A DNA stretch of 23,417 bases. Source: Acidobacteriota bacterium. GTDB lineage: Bacteria; Acidobacteriota; Terriglobia; Versatilivoradales; Versatilivoraceae. This document shows, piece after piece, positions 7,301-14,859 of the stretch. Where the stretch lies: assembly GCA_026706225.1 (NCBI GenBank), contig JAPOZE010000593.1, forward strand, positions 1,193-24,609, written 5' to 3'. The translations under genes were made by a program, and so were the position numbers. The stretch's first letter is position 1. The number at the start of each line of letters is the position of its first letter. Below the pieces are notes generated by a model that saw nothing but the letters and a program-made list of their open reading frames with translations, was not told where the DNA came from and did not search any database.

Positions 7301-9706
7301 TTCACCCATACCGCCTCGGGAGGCGACTATGCGGCCGTCAGCCGCTCCCTCACCGCCACCGAGGAGGATGACGACACCGGGGAGCTGGAATTTTCCACCT
7401 CGAAGGTCACGGTCCCCGAAGGCGGGTCGGCGGCCTATACCCTCCGGCTCAAGTTTCAGCCGACCGGCACCGTCGCCGTCCTGCTGTCCCGCGCCAGCGG
7501 CGATCTCGACCTCACCGTTTCCCCACCCGCCATCGTCTTCACGCCTTCCAACTGGAACGTCCCCCGCACCCTCACCCTGAGGGCCGCCCAGGACAACGAC
7601 CTAGCCGACGGCTCGGCCACCTTTTCCCACGCCGCCACCGGCGGCGGCTACGGCGGGGTCAGCGGGACCATTACCGCGACCGAGGACGACGACGATAGGG
7701 GCCGGATCGCCTTCTCCAAGGCCTCCGTCACGGTCCCCGAAGGGGGGACGGCGGCCTATACCGTCACCTTGCGCTTTCAACCCACCGCCACCGTGACCGT
7801 GTCGCTGGCCGCTACCGGCGATTCCGACATCACTGTCTTGCCGCCCTCGCTCAGCTTCACGAGGGTCAACTGGAACTCTCCCCAAACCGTGACCGTTTCG
7901 GCCGAAGAGGACGACGATCTGGTTAACGGCGGCGCTTCCATCACCCACACGGCGGCGGGCGGCGGCTACGGGGGCCTCAAGCCTGCCGTCGGGGCCGTCG
8001 AAAAAGACAACGACGCCGGGGCGTTCCGCTTCTCCCCCGCCTCCGTCGTGGTCCCGGAAGGCGGCATGGCCGCCTACACCGTCGCCCTGGCCTACCGGCC
8101 CGGCGGCAGCGTCACCGTGGCCCTCGCCGCCACGGGCGACCCGGACCTCACCCCTTCCCCGGCCTCGCTCACCTTCACGACCACCGACTGGAGCACCCCG
8201 CAGACCGTGACCGTCTCCGCCCGCGCCGATGACGACATTGCGCCGGGCAGGGCCGCGATCCAGCACACGGCCTCGGGAGGCGGCTACGGCGGCCTCATCG
8301 AAAGCGTCACCGCCACCGAGAAGGACAACGACACCCCCGCCCTCACCTTCTCGCCCCCTTCGGTCACGGTCCCCGAAGGCGGCAGGGCCACCTACACCGT
8401 GACCTTGTCCCATCAACCCGTCTCCTCGGTGGCCGTCGCCGTGGGCCGCAGCTCGGGAGATGCCGACCTTGCTCCCTCCCCGGCGATCCTCACCTTCTCG
8501 CCCGCCAACTGGGACCGGCCCCAATCGGTCAGGGTCTCGGCGGAGGAAGACGACGACCTGGCGGATGGGAGCGCCACCATCGGGCACTCCGCCCTGGGCG
8601 GGGGCTACGGGGCCGTCACCGGAGAGGTGATGGCGAGAGAGAAGGACAACGATACCGCCCGCCTCATCTTTTCCACCCGTTCGTTTTTCGTGCCCGAGGG
8701 CCGCCCGGCCACCTACTCGGTCCGGCTCTCCCATGAGCCCTCAGCGGCGGTGACCGTCGCCGTTGCAAGGTCCTCCGGAGACACCGATCTCACCGTCATG
8801 CCGCCCTCGCTGACCTTCACGACGACAAACTGGGAAACTCCACAGGAGGTTACCGTTTCGGCCAAAGAAGACGAAGATACAGCCAACGGAGAAGCCGTCT
8901 TCCTGCACACGGCCTCGGGAGGCGGGTATGCGGGGGTCATGGGAGAGGTCACGGCCACTGAAAGCGACAACGACGCTCCCGGCCTGACCCTTTCCGACAC
9001 CTCGCCCTCGGTCCGGGAGGGCCGCACGCTCGCCTACACGGTGAGCCTGGCGGCCGAGCCCACGGCCACCGTGACCGTCGCGGTTGCAAGGTCCTCGGGA
9101 GACACCGATCTGACGGTGATGCCTCCCTCCCTCACCTTCACGACAACGAACTGGAACGGCGCGCAGACCCTCACCGTCTCCGCCGCCGAGGACGACGACC
9201 TGGCGGATGGGACCGCCACCATCCGCCACACCGCCTCAGGAGGCGGCTACGACGCGGTCGCCCTCGATATCACCGCCACCGAAATCGACAACGATACGGC
9301 CGGCCTCGTGATCACCGGTGTGCCCCTCACGGTCGAGGAAGGCGAAAGCGCAACCTGGACCCTCCGCTTGGCCACCCGGCCTTCCGCCACCGTCACGGTG
9401 GCCATCTCCCGTTCTTCAGGCGACGAGGACCTCTCGGTCACCCCGCCTTCGCTCACCTTCACCACCACGAACTGGAACCAGACTCAGGAGGTCACCGTTT
9501 CGGCCGGCGAGGACGACGACACCGCCAACGGAGAAGCCACCTTCCTCCATACGGCCTCGGGCGGGGACTACGCCGGCGTCACCGCCGAGGCAACGGCGAG
9601 GGAAATGGACAATGACACCGCCGGGCTCATGCTCTCTGAAGACTCCCTGGAGGTTGACGGTGTAGGTGGCTTCGCCACCGTCCTCGTCAACCTCCAGGGA
9701 GTCTAG
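4319..9706 (+). CDS. Giant Calx-beta-like repeat surface protein, N-terminal part ending at an internal TAG
   Basis: A 1795-residue product up to a TAG at 9704-9706. It starts with a Sec signal peptide: basic RSRRLSR, hydrophobic TCLLATLAVVSLG, then AQA with predicted cleavage after residue 33. Two divergent beta-sandwich units (about residues 35-270) are followed by tandem units of about 107 residues. Each unit has a VxEGGxAxYTVxL strand, SPxSLTFTTxNW, an acidic EDDDLADG-type loop, an HTASGGGY turn and a TExDNDT end, resembling Calx-beta calcium-binding sandwiches. The GTG start has GGAGGG at 4305-4310 (8-nt spacer) and overlaps the stop of the ArdC-like gene. The TAG is out of place: the same frame carries on with normal repeat sequence to 14011, and the stop sits at the edge of an inverted duplication. 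The intact protein would be an autotransporter-like adhesin; as read, this half has no membrane anchor. Confidence 0.85.
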   Translation: MKPLFPLLRSRRLSRTCLLATLAVVSLGQEAQAQCSSAFFANWHVCGSGTTIIEGKQASISLWIRRSIGVPNQAASFSITVSSSIVGGDPLNSSTVTIGATDSTSTRATFNVFATDTKLYEGTRAYSISARRIDPDPPEASSTIATIAGTIRDDESPPSFKLTARPTSWSEGDGSVKVSLTATLGEAIGKNLSVTFSASGTSDYKVSSAQTRTISQGDTSAKADLTFTPVNDDVDEPNASITVRARSNDSGIGSAFATLTQRDNDTSEALSFSRTKVAVDEGGTATYSVSLAEAATGEVTVSIAKAAGGDPDITVSPASLTFTTSNWSEGQTVTLKAAQDDDLADGTATINHTASGANYSGIRGAVTVTEEDDDTGSLAFSPSAVDVPEGGKATYSVSLSHEPSGSVTVSIAPTRGSDADITASPKSLTFTTSNWSTGQAVTVSAASDTDGLNGTATLRHTASGAEYAGVTGDLIATEQDKDRKLIITGSPVRVTEGSTAAYTLKLATRPTGTVTVSVSWLQGDSDLSATPASLSFTTLNWNTAKTVTVSAAEDDDLADGSATFTHTAKDGGYGGVMATATATEDDDDSAELLFSKRSVKVPEGGRATYTLRPRYAPTGTVTVGVAVADAGDVDITVSPSTLAFTTKNWSTAQTVTVSAREDDDGVDGSRQINHSATGAEYTNVSGAVTATEEDDDTAAIVLSKTSLTVAEAGTATYTVELATQPTAAVTVAIVRSTGDTSITFTPDTMTFTRSNWDDAQEVRVSAAEDDDGVNGEATLSHTASGGDYATLSKDASVTESDNDAQGLTLSERALTVREGGSDTYTVRLATQPSGNVTVRIARAAAGDTSITASPPSLSFTTITWSTPQTVTVSAAEDDDLADGSATFTHTAQGGGYGSVTGAVKATERDNDSAGLVFSRSALSVAEGGSRAYTVRLLSQPSARVTVSIAKAADGDPDLSASTDSLTFTTSNWNTAKTVTVTAGEDDDLADGSATFTHTASGGDYAAVSRSLTATEEDDDTGELEFSTSKVTVPEGGSAAYTLRLKFQPTGTVAVLLSRASGDLDLTVSPPAIVFTPSNWNVPRTLTLRAAQDNDLADGSATFSHAATGGGYGGVSGTITATEDDDDRGRIAFSKASVTVPEGGTAAYTVTLRFQPTATVTVSLAATGDSDITVLPPSLSFTRVNWNSPQTVTVSAEEDDDLVNGGASITHTAAGGGYGGLKPAVGAVEKDNDAGAFRFSPASVVVPEGGMAAYTVALAYRPGGSVTVALAATGDPDLTPSPASLTFTTTDWSTPQTVTVSARADDDIAPGRAAIQHTASGGGYGGLIESVTATEKDNDTPALTFSPPSVTVPEGGRATYTVTLSHQPVSSVAVAVGRSSGDADLAPSPAILTFSPANWDRPQSVRVSAEEDDDLADGSATIGHSALGGGYGAVTGEVMAREKDNDTARLIFSTRSFFVPEGRPATYSVRLSHEPSAAVTVAVARSSGDTDLTVMPPSLTFTTTNWETPQEVTVSAKEDEDTANGEAVFLHTASGGGYAGVMGEVTATESDNDAPGLTLSDTSPSVREGRTLAYTVSLAAEPTATVTVAVARSSGDTDLTVMPPSLTFTTTNWNGAQTLTVSAAEDDDLADGTATIRHTASGGGYDAVALDITATEIDNDTAGLVITGVPLTVEEGESATWTLRLATRPSATVTVAISRSSGDEDLSVTPPSLTFTTTNWNQTQEVTVSAGEDDDTANGEATFLHTASGGDYAGVTAEATAREMDNDTAGLMLSEDSLEVDGVGGFATVLVNLQGV

Positions 9707-9991
9707 GACGGTGGCGAAGCCACCTACACCGTCAAGCTCCTGACCGCCCCCTCCGGCACGGTCACTGTCTCGATCGCCAGCCGGGACCCGGAGGTTGCCA
9801 CAACCTCGCCTGCCTCGCTCAGCTTCACCACCACCAACTGGAACCAGGCCCGGGAAGTGAGCGTGAGCGGTGTCGATGACTTCATCGACAGCGACCGCAC
9901 CACCGAGATCACCCACCAGGCTTCCGGAGGCGGCTACACGCGTGTTGCCGCCTCGCTTGAAGTCGTCCTCCGCGACGACGACACGGCCGGG
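5126..9991 (+). repeat. 15 tandem ~107-residue coding repeats
   Basis: Units 3 to 17 of the giant protein follow each other without linkers, each about 321 nt. Unit starts are marked by LxFSxxxVxVxEGG and ends by T/S-E-x-D-N/D-D-T. Some stretches are nearly identical at DNA level, for example in neighbouring units around 8755-8835 and 9075-9155, where 28 consecutive residues are the same. Another is the segment encoding EDDDLADGSATFTHT, which recurs in three units near 5980, 6945 and 7275. Such identity points to recent duplication or gene conversion and makes the region prone to copy-number change and to misassembly. Confidence 0.85.
9641..9730. repeat. 45-nt in-frame inverted duplication (A-B'-A'-B) creating a stop codon
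   Basis: A normal repeat unit here would read DSLEVD-EDGGEATYT. Instead, after the 18 nt encoding DSLEVD (9641-9658), a 45-nt block (9659-9703) is the exact reverse complement of the expected 45 nt. The original reading then resumes at 9704, with one base changed: GAG (Glu) is now TAG. The result is two interlocked palindromes: 18-nt arms 9641-9658 / 9686-9703, and 27-nt arms 9659-9685 / 9704-9730 with one mismatch at 9704. The insertion is a multiple of three and encodes GVGGFATVLVNLQGV. It could be a template-switch (quasi-palindrome) mutation in the cell or an amplification/assembly artefact. Confidence 0.9.
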
Positions 9992-12900
9992 GTCAAGGTC
10001 GATCCCGAGGAGTTGCGGCTTGAGGAGGACGGTGAAGCCTTCTACACCCTCGAACTGGCCTCGGAGCCCACTTCGCCCGTCGTGGTCTCCATATCGAGGC
10101 TCGGACAGAACGTCGAGAATCTCGATTGGAGCCCCAGGCGGCTGACCTTCTCGGCGGCCGACTGGAACCAGCCCCAGCGAGTCACCCTCAGCAGCGAGCC
10201 CGACGAGGACGCCGAGGGCGGCGTGGCCCTGATGCGCCACGCGGCCACCAGCCGCGACCGGGTCTATAACGGCATCGGGATCGACGACGTCGAGATCGTC
10301 CTCGGAGACGACGATCAGGAGGTGACCTCCGCCGTCCTCACCCTGAGCGATGACGAGATCGCCGAGGGGGAGGCTTCGGCCCTGGTGACGGTGACGGCCA
10401 CCCTCGATGCCGTCACCACCACCAATCTTTCCATCGCCCTTTCCTTCGGAGGGACCGCTGCCGCGGATGACTACACAGTCGGCGGCACTCGAACCATCCG
10501 GGTCGAAGCCGGCCACCAGACCGGCCAAACCGTCCTGACCCTTGCACCGGTTGACGACGTTCTGGTCGAAGAGACCGAAACCATCGAGATCTCCGGCACG
10601 GCCGAGGGCTTGACCGTCACCGGCGCCTCTCTCGACCTTCTCGACAACGATCAGCAGGTGACCTCCGCCGAGCTTGCCTTGAGTGACGAAGAGATCGCCG
10701 AGGGGGAGACATCCGCTCTCGTTACGGTGACGGCTACCCTGGACGGGGTCACCTCCGCCGGCCTGTCGATCGCCCTCTCCTTCGGAGGGACCGCCACCGC
10801 CTCCGACTACGACGTGGGCGGCGCGCGGGCAATCGAGGTCGAGGCCGGCAAGCAGGCCGGGCAAACGACCCTCACCTTCGCCCCCATCGACGACGCCCTG
10901 GTCGAAGGCGCCGAGACGATCATCGTCAACGGCGCCTCTCCCGGGTTGACCGTCTCCCAGGCCACACTGACTCTCGTCGATGACGATGTGGCAGTGGGAG
11001 ACGCTGTCGGGAACCTCTCGGTCGATATCGACCGCGTGGCCGAGTCCGCCCGGGACACCCTGGTCACCGTTACCCTCACCCTGGAAGACGACTTCACTTT
11101 CGACGAGATCCGCACCTTCGAGGTCGCCGTCCGGGGCTCCGGCGAGGACGCGGCCGTTGACTTCGACCCCGTCCGGCCCTTCACCCTCACCTTGCTGTCA
11201 AACATCTCAACGGCCCAATCGACATTCGTGCTGAGGCCTGAAAACGACCTGGTGGACGAGACCGACGAGACCATCACCCTGTCGGTCGTCTCCAGCCCCC
11301 TGCCGGTCACCCCTGCGGAGATCACCCTGGTTGACGACGATGCCCCGCCCACCGGCATCGCGCTCTCCGTCGATGATCCCGACATCGCCGAGGGAGACCC
11401 TGCTACCGAGATCACCCTTACCGCCAGGGTCGAAGGCGGCACCACCTATGCCCGCGCCCGGATCCTCACCCTCGCCTTCGGCGGAACGGCCACAGCGGGG
11501 AGAGACGGAGACTACACCGTCTCCGGCCCCCTGGTCCTCACCATCCCGGCCGGTGAAGGCTTGGCGACGAGCGTCCTCACCTTCAGGCCCATTGACGACA
11601 GCCGGGACGAGCTGGACGAGACCATCGAGATCAGCGCGACCACTCCGGCGGGACTCCCCGTCACGCCAACCTTGGTGAGGTTGCTCGACAACGACGAATC
11701 CCTGCTCACCCTGCGGGCCGAGCCGCGCAGGATCGAGGAAGGCGCCGGCGCGGTGAGGGTCATGCTCACCGTCACCGTGCGCAGCGGCACGCCCTATGAC
11801 GACGACCTTGCTGTCGCTCTGGAGTTTGCGGGGACTGCCGGCCGAACGGTGGACTACACCGTGAGCGGCCCCTTCACCTTCACCCTTCCCGCCGGCAGCG
11901 TGTCGGCATCGACCTCGCTGAGGGTGACGCCGATCGACGACACGCTTGACGAGCCCGACGAGACCCTCGAGATCGTGGGCAACGCCGGTGTCGGCTACAC
12001 CAGCACCGCCGTCCTCCTCCTGATCGACAACGACATCCCTCCGGCGCGGATTCAGCTTACCGCCACTCCGGCGACTCTGGCCGAGACCGCGCCGGCCACC
12101 CGGGTCCTGCTTGAGGCCCGCGTGGAAGGCTCGACCGCCTTTTCCACCGACACCGAGATCGCTCTCACGCTTGAAGGCACTGCCGTCTCCACCATCGACT
12201 ACGATCTGGGTGGCATCACCGATCCCCTGATCCTTCCCGCAGGACGCCTGAGCGTTACCCGGGAACTGAATCTCACTCCCATTGACGATCCTCACCCCGA
12301 AGGCACAGAGCGAATTCTCATCACGGGCGCCACCCGCGTTCGCGTCGTGGGGGCCACGATCACCCTGCTCGACGATGACGGGGCCGACCTCGCCGTCAGC
12401 TTCACGCAGGCTGAATATACCGCCAACGAGTACGGACCCGGGGCGACGGTTGTCGTCACCGTCACCCCGGCGGCCGACCGCCGCGAGGTCATCGGCCTCA
12501 CGTTCTCTCACCTTGGGGGGATCACTGCTGAGGACTACCGCGGTATCCCTGACGAGCTGGTCTTCGAGCCGGGAGACGAGGCCCGCAGCTTCACCGTCGA
12601 GGCCTTGCCCGATCAAGCTTACGAATCCGGCGAGCGCATTCGCCTGCAGCTCGCTTCGCTCTCTCCTCAGGTTTCCTTTCACCCCTTGGCCGCCACCACC
12701 GTCATGCTGGTCGAGGAGCGTTCCACCGGGGAGTTTTCCGCGGAAACCCGCACCGTTCTGGCGCTTTCTTCCCGCGCCTGGTCCGACAGCGTTCAATCGG
12801 CGCTGGAAGAGCGCTTCGCCCGCGCCCGCCAGACCGAGGAGTGGGGAAGCTGGCAACCTCGCTATGAGGAACCTCCGGCCTCACGCGATGGCGGGCGCTC

Positions 12901-14011
12901 CCCTGCCCTTCTCCCCCAACCGCACCACGACGCCGATCGCCTCATTCCCGGCGACTGGCTCGCCGCCTGGAGGCGGAAGAACGAACGCCGCAACGTGGGC
13001 TTGATCGAGCCCCGCCTTTCCCTTCGCAAGGTCCTCGCCAGGCTCAAGGGCTGGCGGCCTGTCCTGTGGGCCGAAGGGGCCACCCATCACTTCTCCGGCC
13101 ACGCCCAGTCGCTGGACTACCAGGGAGGCTTTCAGGCCGCCCACGTGGGCCTCGATCTTCACTCCGGCAAGAAGACGCTCGTAGGCGCCTCGGTGATGCG
13201 CGGCTCCTCCAGCATGGACTACTCGAACGGCCAGGGCCTGGATGGTTCTACTCAGGCGACGCTATACACCGTCCACCCCTACCTTCACTTCGAGGTCCAT
13301 GACCGGGTTACTGTCTGGACCATCGGAGGGCTGGGTTTCGCCCCGCTCAAATTGCGGGAGCTCGACCGCGACCACGACCTTTCAGGTTCGGCCCGCATGG
13401 CGGCCGGCGGCCTCCGCATCCGCGCCAGGAACTGGGACCGTCTGGAGCTTGCCGTCCGCGGCGACGGGGACATCGCCTGGATCGGCGCCAGGCTCCCCGC
13501 AGAAACCGTCACGCTCGGCGGCCACGCCGGCAGGGTGCGCCTCCTGGCCGAACTGACTCAAACCTTCCGCCTCTTCGGCCAGGACCTGGTTGCGGCCGGG
13601 GAAGCCGGAGGCCGGCTCGACCGCGGCGGAGCCCATCGAGGGGCCGGCGCCGAGGCCGGAGGACGCGTGAGCTGGCGTAAGCCCGACAAGGGCCTCGATT
13701 TCTCCGTGCACGGCAGCTCGCTTCTCTGGCACCAGTCGGCCTTTCGCATCTGGGGGGCCGGCCTCCAGGCCAGCTGGGACCCCGGAGCCGAAAAACGGGG
13801 CCTCGTCCTCCGCTTCGCGTCCGGAAGAGGGCCCCGGGGAGGCAAGACACGCCTGTTCCAGGAGACTGTCGATCGCCTGCTCCAACCCGCAGACAGCCTC
13901 GACAGCGAGCTCGAGCTCGGCTACGGAACAGGCGTCGGAACTCGTCTGCTGACGCTGACGTTTCGACTCCGGGGTCTTTCCGGATGGACCATCGCACTCG
14001 ATATGCGCTGA
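9857..14011 (+). CDS. Giant surface protein, C-terminal part: Calx-beta repeats and autotransporter-like beta-barrel
   Basis: Same frame as the 4319 reading; homologous coding begins straight after the TAG at 9707 (DGGEATYTVKLL), so the GTG at 9857 is only the first usable start and has no Shine-Dalgarno. The sequence holds the rest of unit 17, one more NW-type unit, then seven Calx-beta-like domains of about 110 residues with DYTVGG, FxPIDD..DExDETI and LLDND signatures. A linker (about 12730-13050) leads to roughly 318 residues of alternating hydrophobic strands from VLWAEGATHHFSGH to the end, resembling an autotransporter outer-membrane barrel. Alone, this fragment lacks a signal peptide and could not reach the outer membrane. 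The last residues are WTIALDMR, ending in Arg rather than the usual terminal aromatic. With the upstream part, the full frame is 3,230 codons including the TAG. Confidence 0.8.
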   Translation: MSVSGVDDFIDSDRTTEITHQASGGGYTRVAASLEVVLRDDDTAGVKVDPEELRLEEDGEAFYTLELASEPTSPVVVSISRLGQNVENLDWSPRRLTFSAADWNQPQRVTLSSEPDEDAEGGVALMRHAATSRDRVYNGIGIDDVEIVLGDDDQEVTSAVLTLSDDEIAEGEASALVTVTATLDAVTTTNLSIALSFGGTAAADDYTVGGTRTIRVEAGHQTGQTVLTLAPVDDVLVEETETIEISGTAEGLTVTGASLDLLDNDQQVTSAELALSDEEIAEGETSALVTVTATLDGVTSAGLSIALSFGGTATASDYDVGGARAIEVEAGKQAGQTTLTFAPIDDALVEGAETIIVNGASPGLTVSQATLTLVDDDVAVGDAVGNLSVDIDRVAESARDTLVTVTLTLEDDFTFDEIRTFEVAVRGSGEDAAVDFDPVRPFTLTLLSNISTAQSTFVLRPENDLVDETDETITLSVVSSPLPVTPAEITLVDDDAPPTGIALSVDDPDIAEGDPATEITLTARVEGGTTYARARILTLAFGGTATAGRDGDYTVSGPLVLTIPAGEGLATSVLTFRPIDDSRDELDETIEISATTPAGLPVTPTLVRLLDNDESLLTLRAEPRRIEEGAGAVRVMLTVTVRSGTPYDDDLAVALEFAGTAGRTVDYTVSGPFTFTLPAGSVSASTSLRVTPIDDTLDEPDETLEIVGNAGVGYTSTAVLLLIDNDIPPARIQLTATPATLAETAPATRVLLEARVEGSTAFSTDTEIALTLEGTAVSTIDYDLGGITDPLILPAGRLSVTRELNLTPIDDPHPEGTERILITGATRVRVVGATITLLDDDGADLAVSFTQAEYTANEYGPGATVVVTVTPAADRREVIGLTFSHLGGITAEDYRGIPDELVFEPGDEARSFTVEALPDQAYESGERIRLQLASLSPQVSFHPLAATTVMLVEERSTGEFSAETRTVLALSSRAWSDSVQSALEERFARARQTEEWGSWQPRYEEPPASRDGGRSPALLPQPHHDADRLIPGDWLAAWRRKNERRNVGLIEPRLSLRKVLARLKGWRPVLWAEGATHHFSGHAQSLDYQGGFQAAHVGLDLHSGKKTLVGASVMRGSSSMDYSNGQGLDGSTQATLYTVHPYLHFEVHDRVTVWTIGGLGFAPLKLRELDRDHDLSGSARMAAGGLRIRARNWDRLELAVRGDGDIAWIGARLPAETVTLGGHAGRVRLLAELTQTFRLFGQDLVAAGEAGGRLDRGGAHRGAGAEAGGRVSWRKPDKGLDFSVHGSSLLWHQSAFRIWGAGLQASWDPGAEKRGLVLRFASGRGPRGGKTRLFQETVDRLLQPADSLDSELELGYGTGVGTRLLTLTFRLRGLSGWTIALDMR

Positions 14012-14034
14012 CCCGGGGCGCCGGGATTAGAGAA

Positions 14035-14847
14035 ATGACACCGATACGGACGCCAACACACGACAAGCGCCTTCACGTCTACTACAGGAATCTTGTTCAG
14101 CGCATCGTCTCACAGATTGAGGCCGGCGTCGCCCCCTGGCAAAGCCCTTGGAAGCCGAGACTTCTGCCTCCGCTCTTAACCCTCCAATCTCGAAAACCAG
14201 CAATGCCCCATCAACGCATCAATCCACAGAGAGGAGAGCTTCGCTCTTTGAGAGAAAACACCATGAACTCGCCACATCGGGACCGGATGTCCTTGATCGA
14301 CTCCTTGCCTTCCATCCAGAAAGCTGCGCTGTCCGGAGACCCTCATGCCGAGGTTGAGATAGGCGATGCCCATTACTTCGGCCGAGGTGTGGGCCAGGAT
14401 TACAGGGAAGCCGCCAAATGGTATCGCAAGGCCGCTGAGCAGGGGCACCCATTGGCTCAAAACTACCTCGCCCTCATGTGCTACCTCGGTCAGGGCGTGG
14501 ACCGGAACCTCCAGGAGGCCGCCAGGTGGTTGCATCTGGCGGCCCCGCAAGGGGATGCCCAACATCAACACAACCTGGCTCTTTCCTACGACTTCGGCGA
14601 GGGAGTCCCTTGCGATTATCAAGAGGCTGCAAGGTGGTACCGGCTGGCCGCCGAGCAGGGGCACTCACGCGCCCAAAACAACTTGGGTTTTCTATACGAC
14701 ATCGGCCGAGGTGTGGACCAGGACTACAGGGAGGCCGCCAAGTGGTACCGCAAGGCCGCCTACAAGCGCGGCTTCTGGTTGGGTGTTATCGTCGCCGCCA
14801 CCCTGTTTCTCGCAGCGCACCTTGCCGGGGTTTTCTTCGGCCTCTAA
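14035..14847 (+). CDS. ArdC N-terminal fragment fused to Sel1 repeats and a C-terminal membrane helix
   Basis: A 270-residue protein. Residues 12-41 (RLHVYYRNLVQRIVSQIEAG, then VAPWQSPWKP) match the start of the ssDNA-binding domain of the ArdC at 16893 (KVADLVIKQIKDGVAPWQKP). The match ends there, and residues 42-80 are unlike anything I recognise. Four Sel1-like repeats follow at about 100-137, 138-173, 174-209 and 210-244, with motifs such as GRGVxQDYREAAKWYRKAA, then a membrane helix at about 246-268 ending in FFGL. Sel1 repeats are protein-binding alpha-solenoids. ATG 14035 was chosen because it keeps the ArdC-like part; a start at 14263 (MNSPHRDRM) would give only the Sel1-membrane protein and is possible, with weak purine runs before both. 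The reading frame also opens earlier, overlapping the end of the giant gene. The function of the fusion is unknown. Confidence 0.7.
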   Translation: MTPIRTPTHDKRLHVYYRNLVQRIVSQIEAGVAPWQSPWKPRLLPPLLTLQSRKPAMPHQRINPQRGELRSLRENTMNSPHRDRMSLIDSLPSIQKAALSGDPHAEVEIGDAHYFGRGVGQDYREAAKWYRKAAEQGHPLAQNYLALMCYLGQGVDRNLQEAARWLHLAAPQGDAQHQHNLALSYDFGEGVPCDYQEAARWYRLAAEQGHSRAQNNLGFLYDIGRGVDQDYREAAKWYRKAAYKRGFWLGVIVAATLFLAAHLAGVFFGL

Positions 14848-14859
14848 CAGGAGTTGAGG

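Noticed and set aside
5657..7309. 550-residue minus-strand open frame, and similar ones at 7601-8734, 9416-10864 and 11207-12856
   Set aside because: They are antisense shadows of the Calx-beta repeats; their Gly/Asp/Arg-rich repeating sequence merely mirrors the coding repeats and no start signals are present.
9704..9706. TAG read as an amino acid (recoding) in the giant gene
   Set aside because: TAG is used as the normal stop in other genes here (15214-15216, higB, parA), no recoding element is evident, and the inverted duplication explains the codon directly.
5126..9991. CRISPR-like or minisatellite DNA
   Set aside because: The periodicity is about 321 nt and fully coding, explained by tandem protein domains.
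12282..13004. 240-residue plus-strand open frame inside the giant gene
   Set aside because: Overlaps the Calx-beta/barrel frame in another phase; proline/serine/arginine-rich with no recognisable domain.
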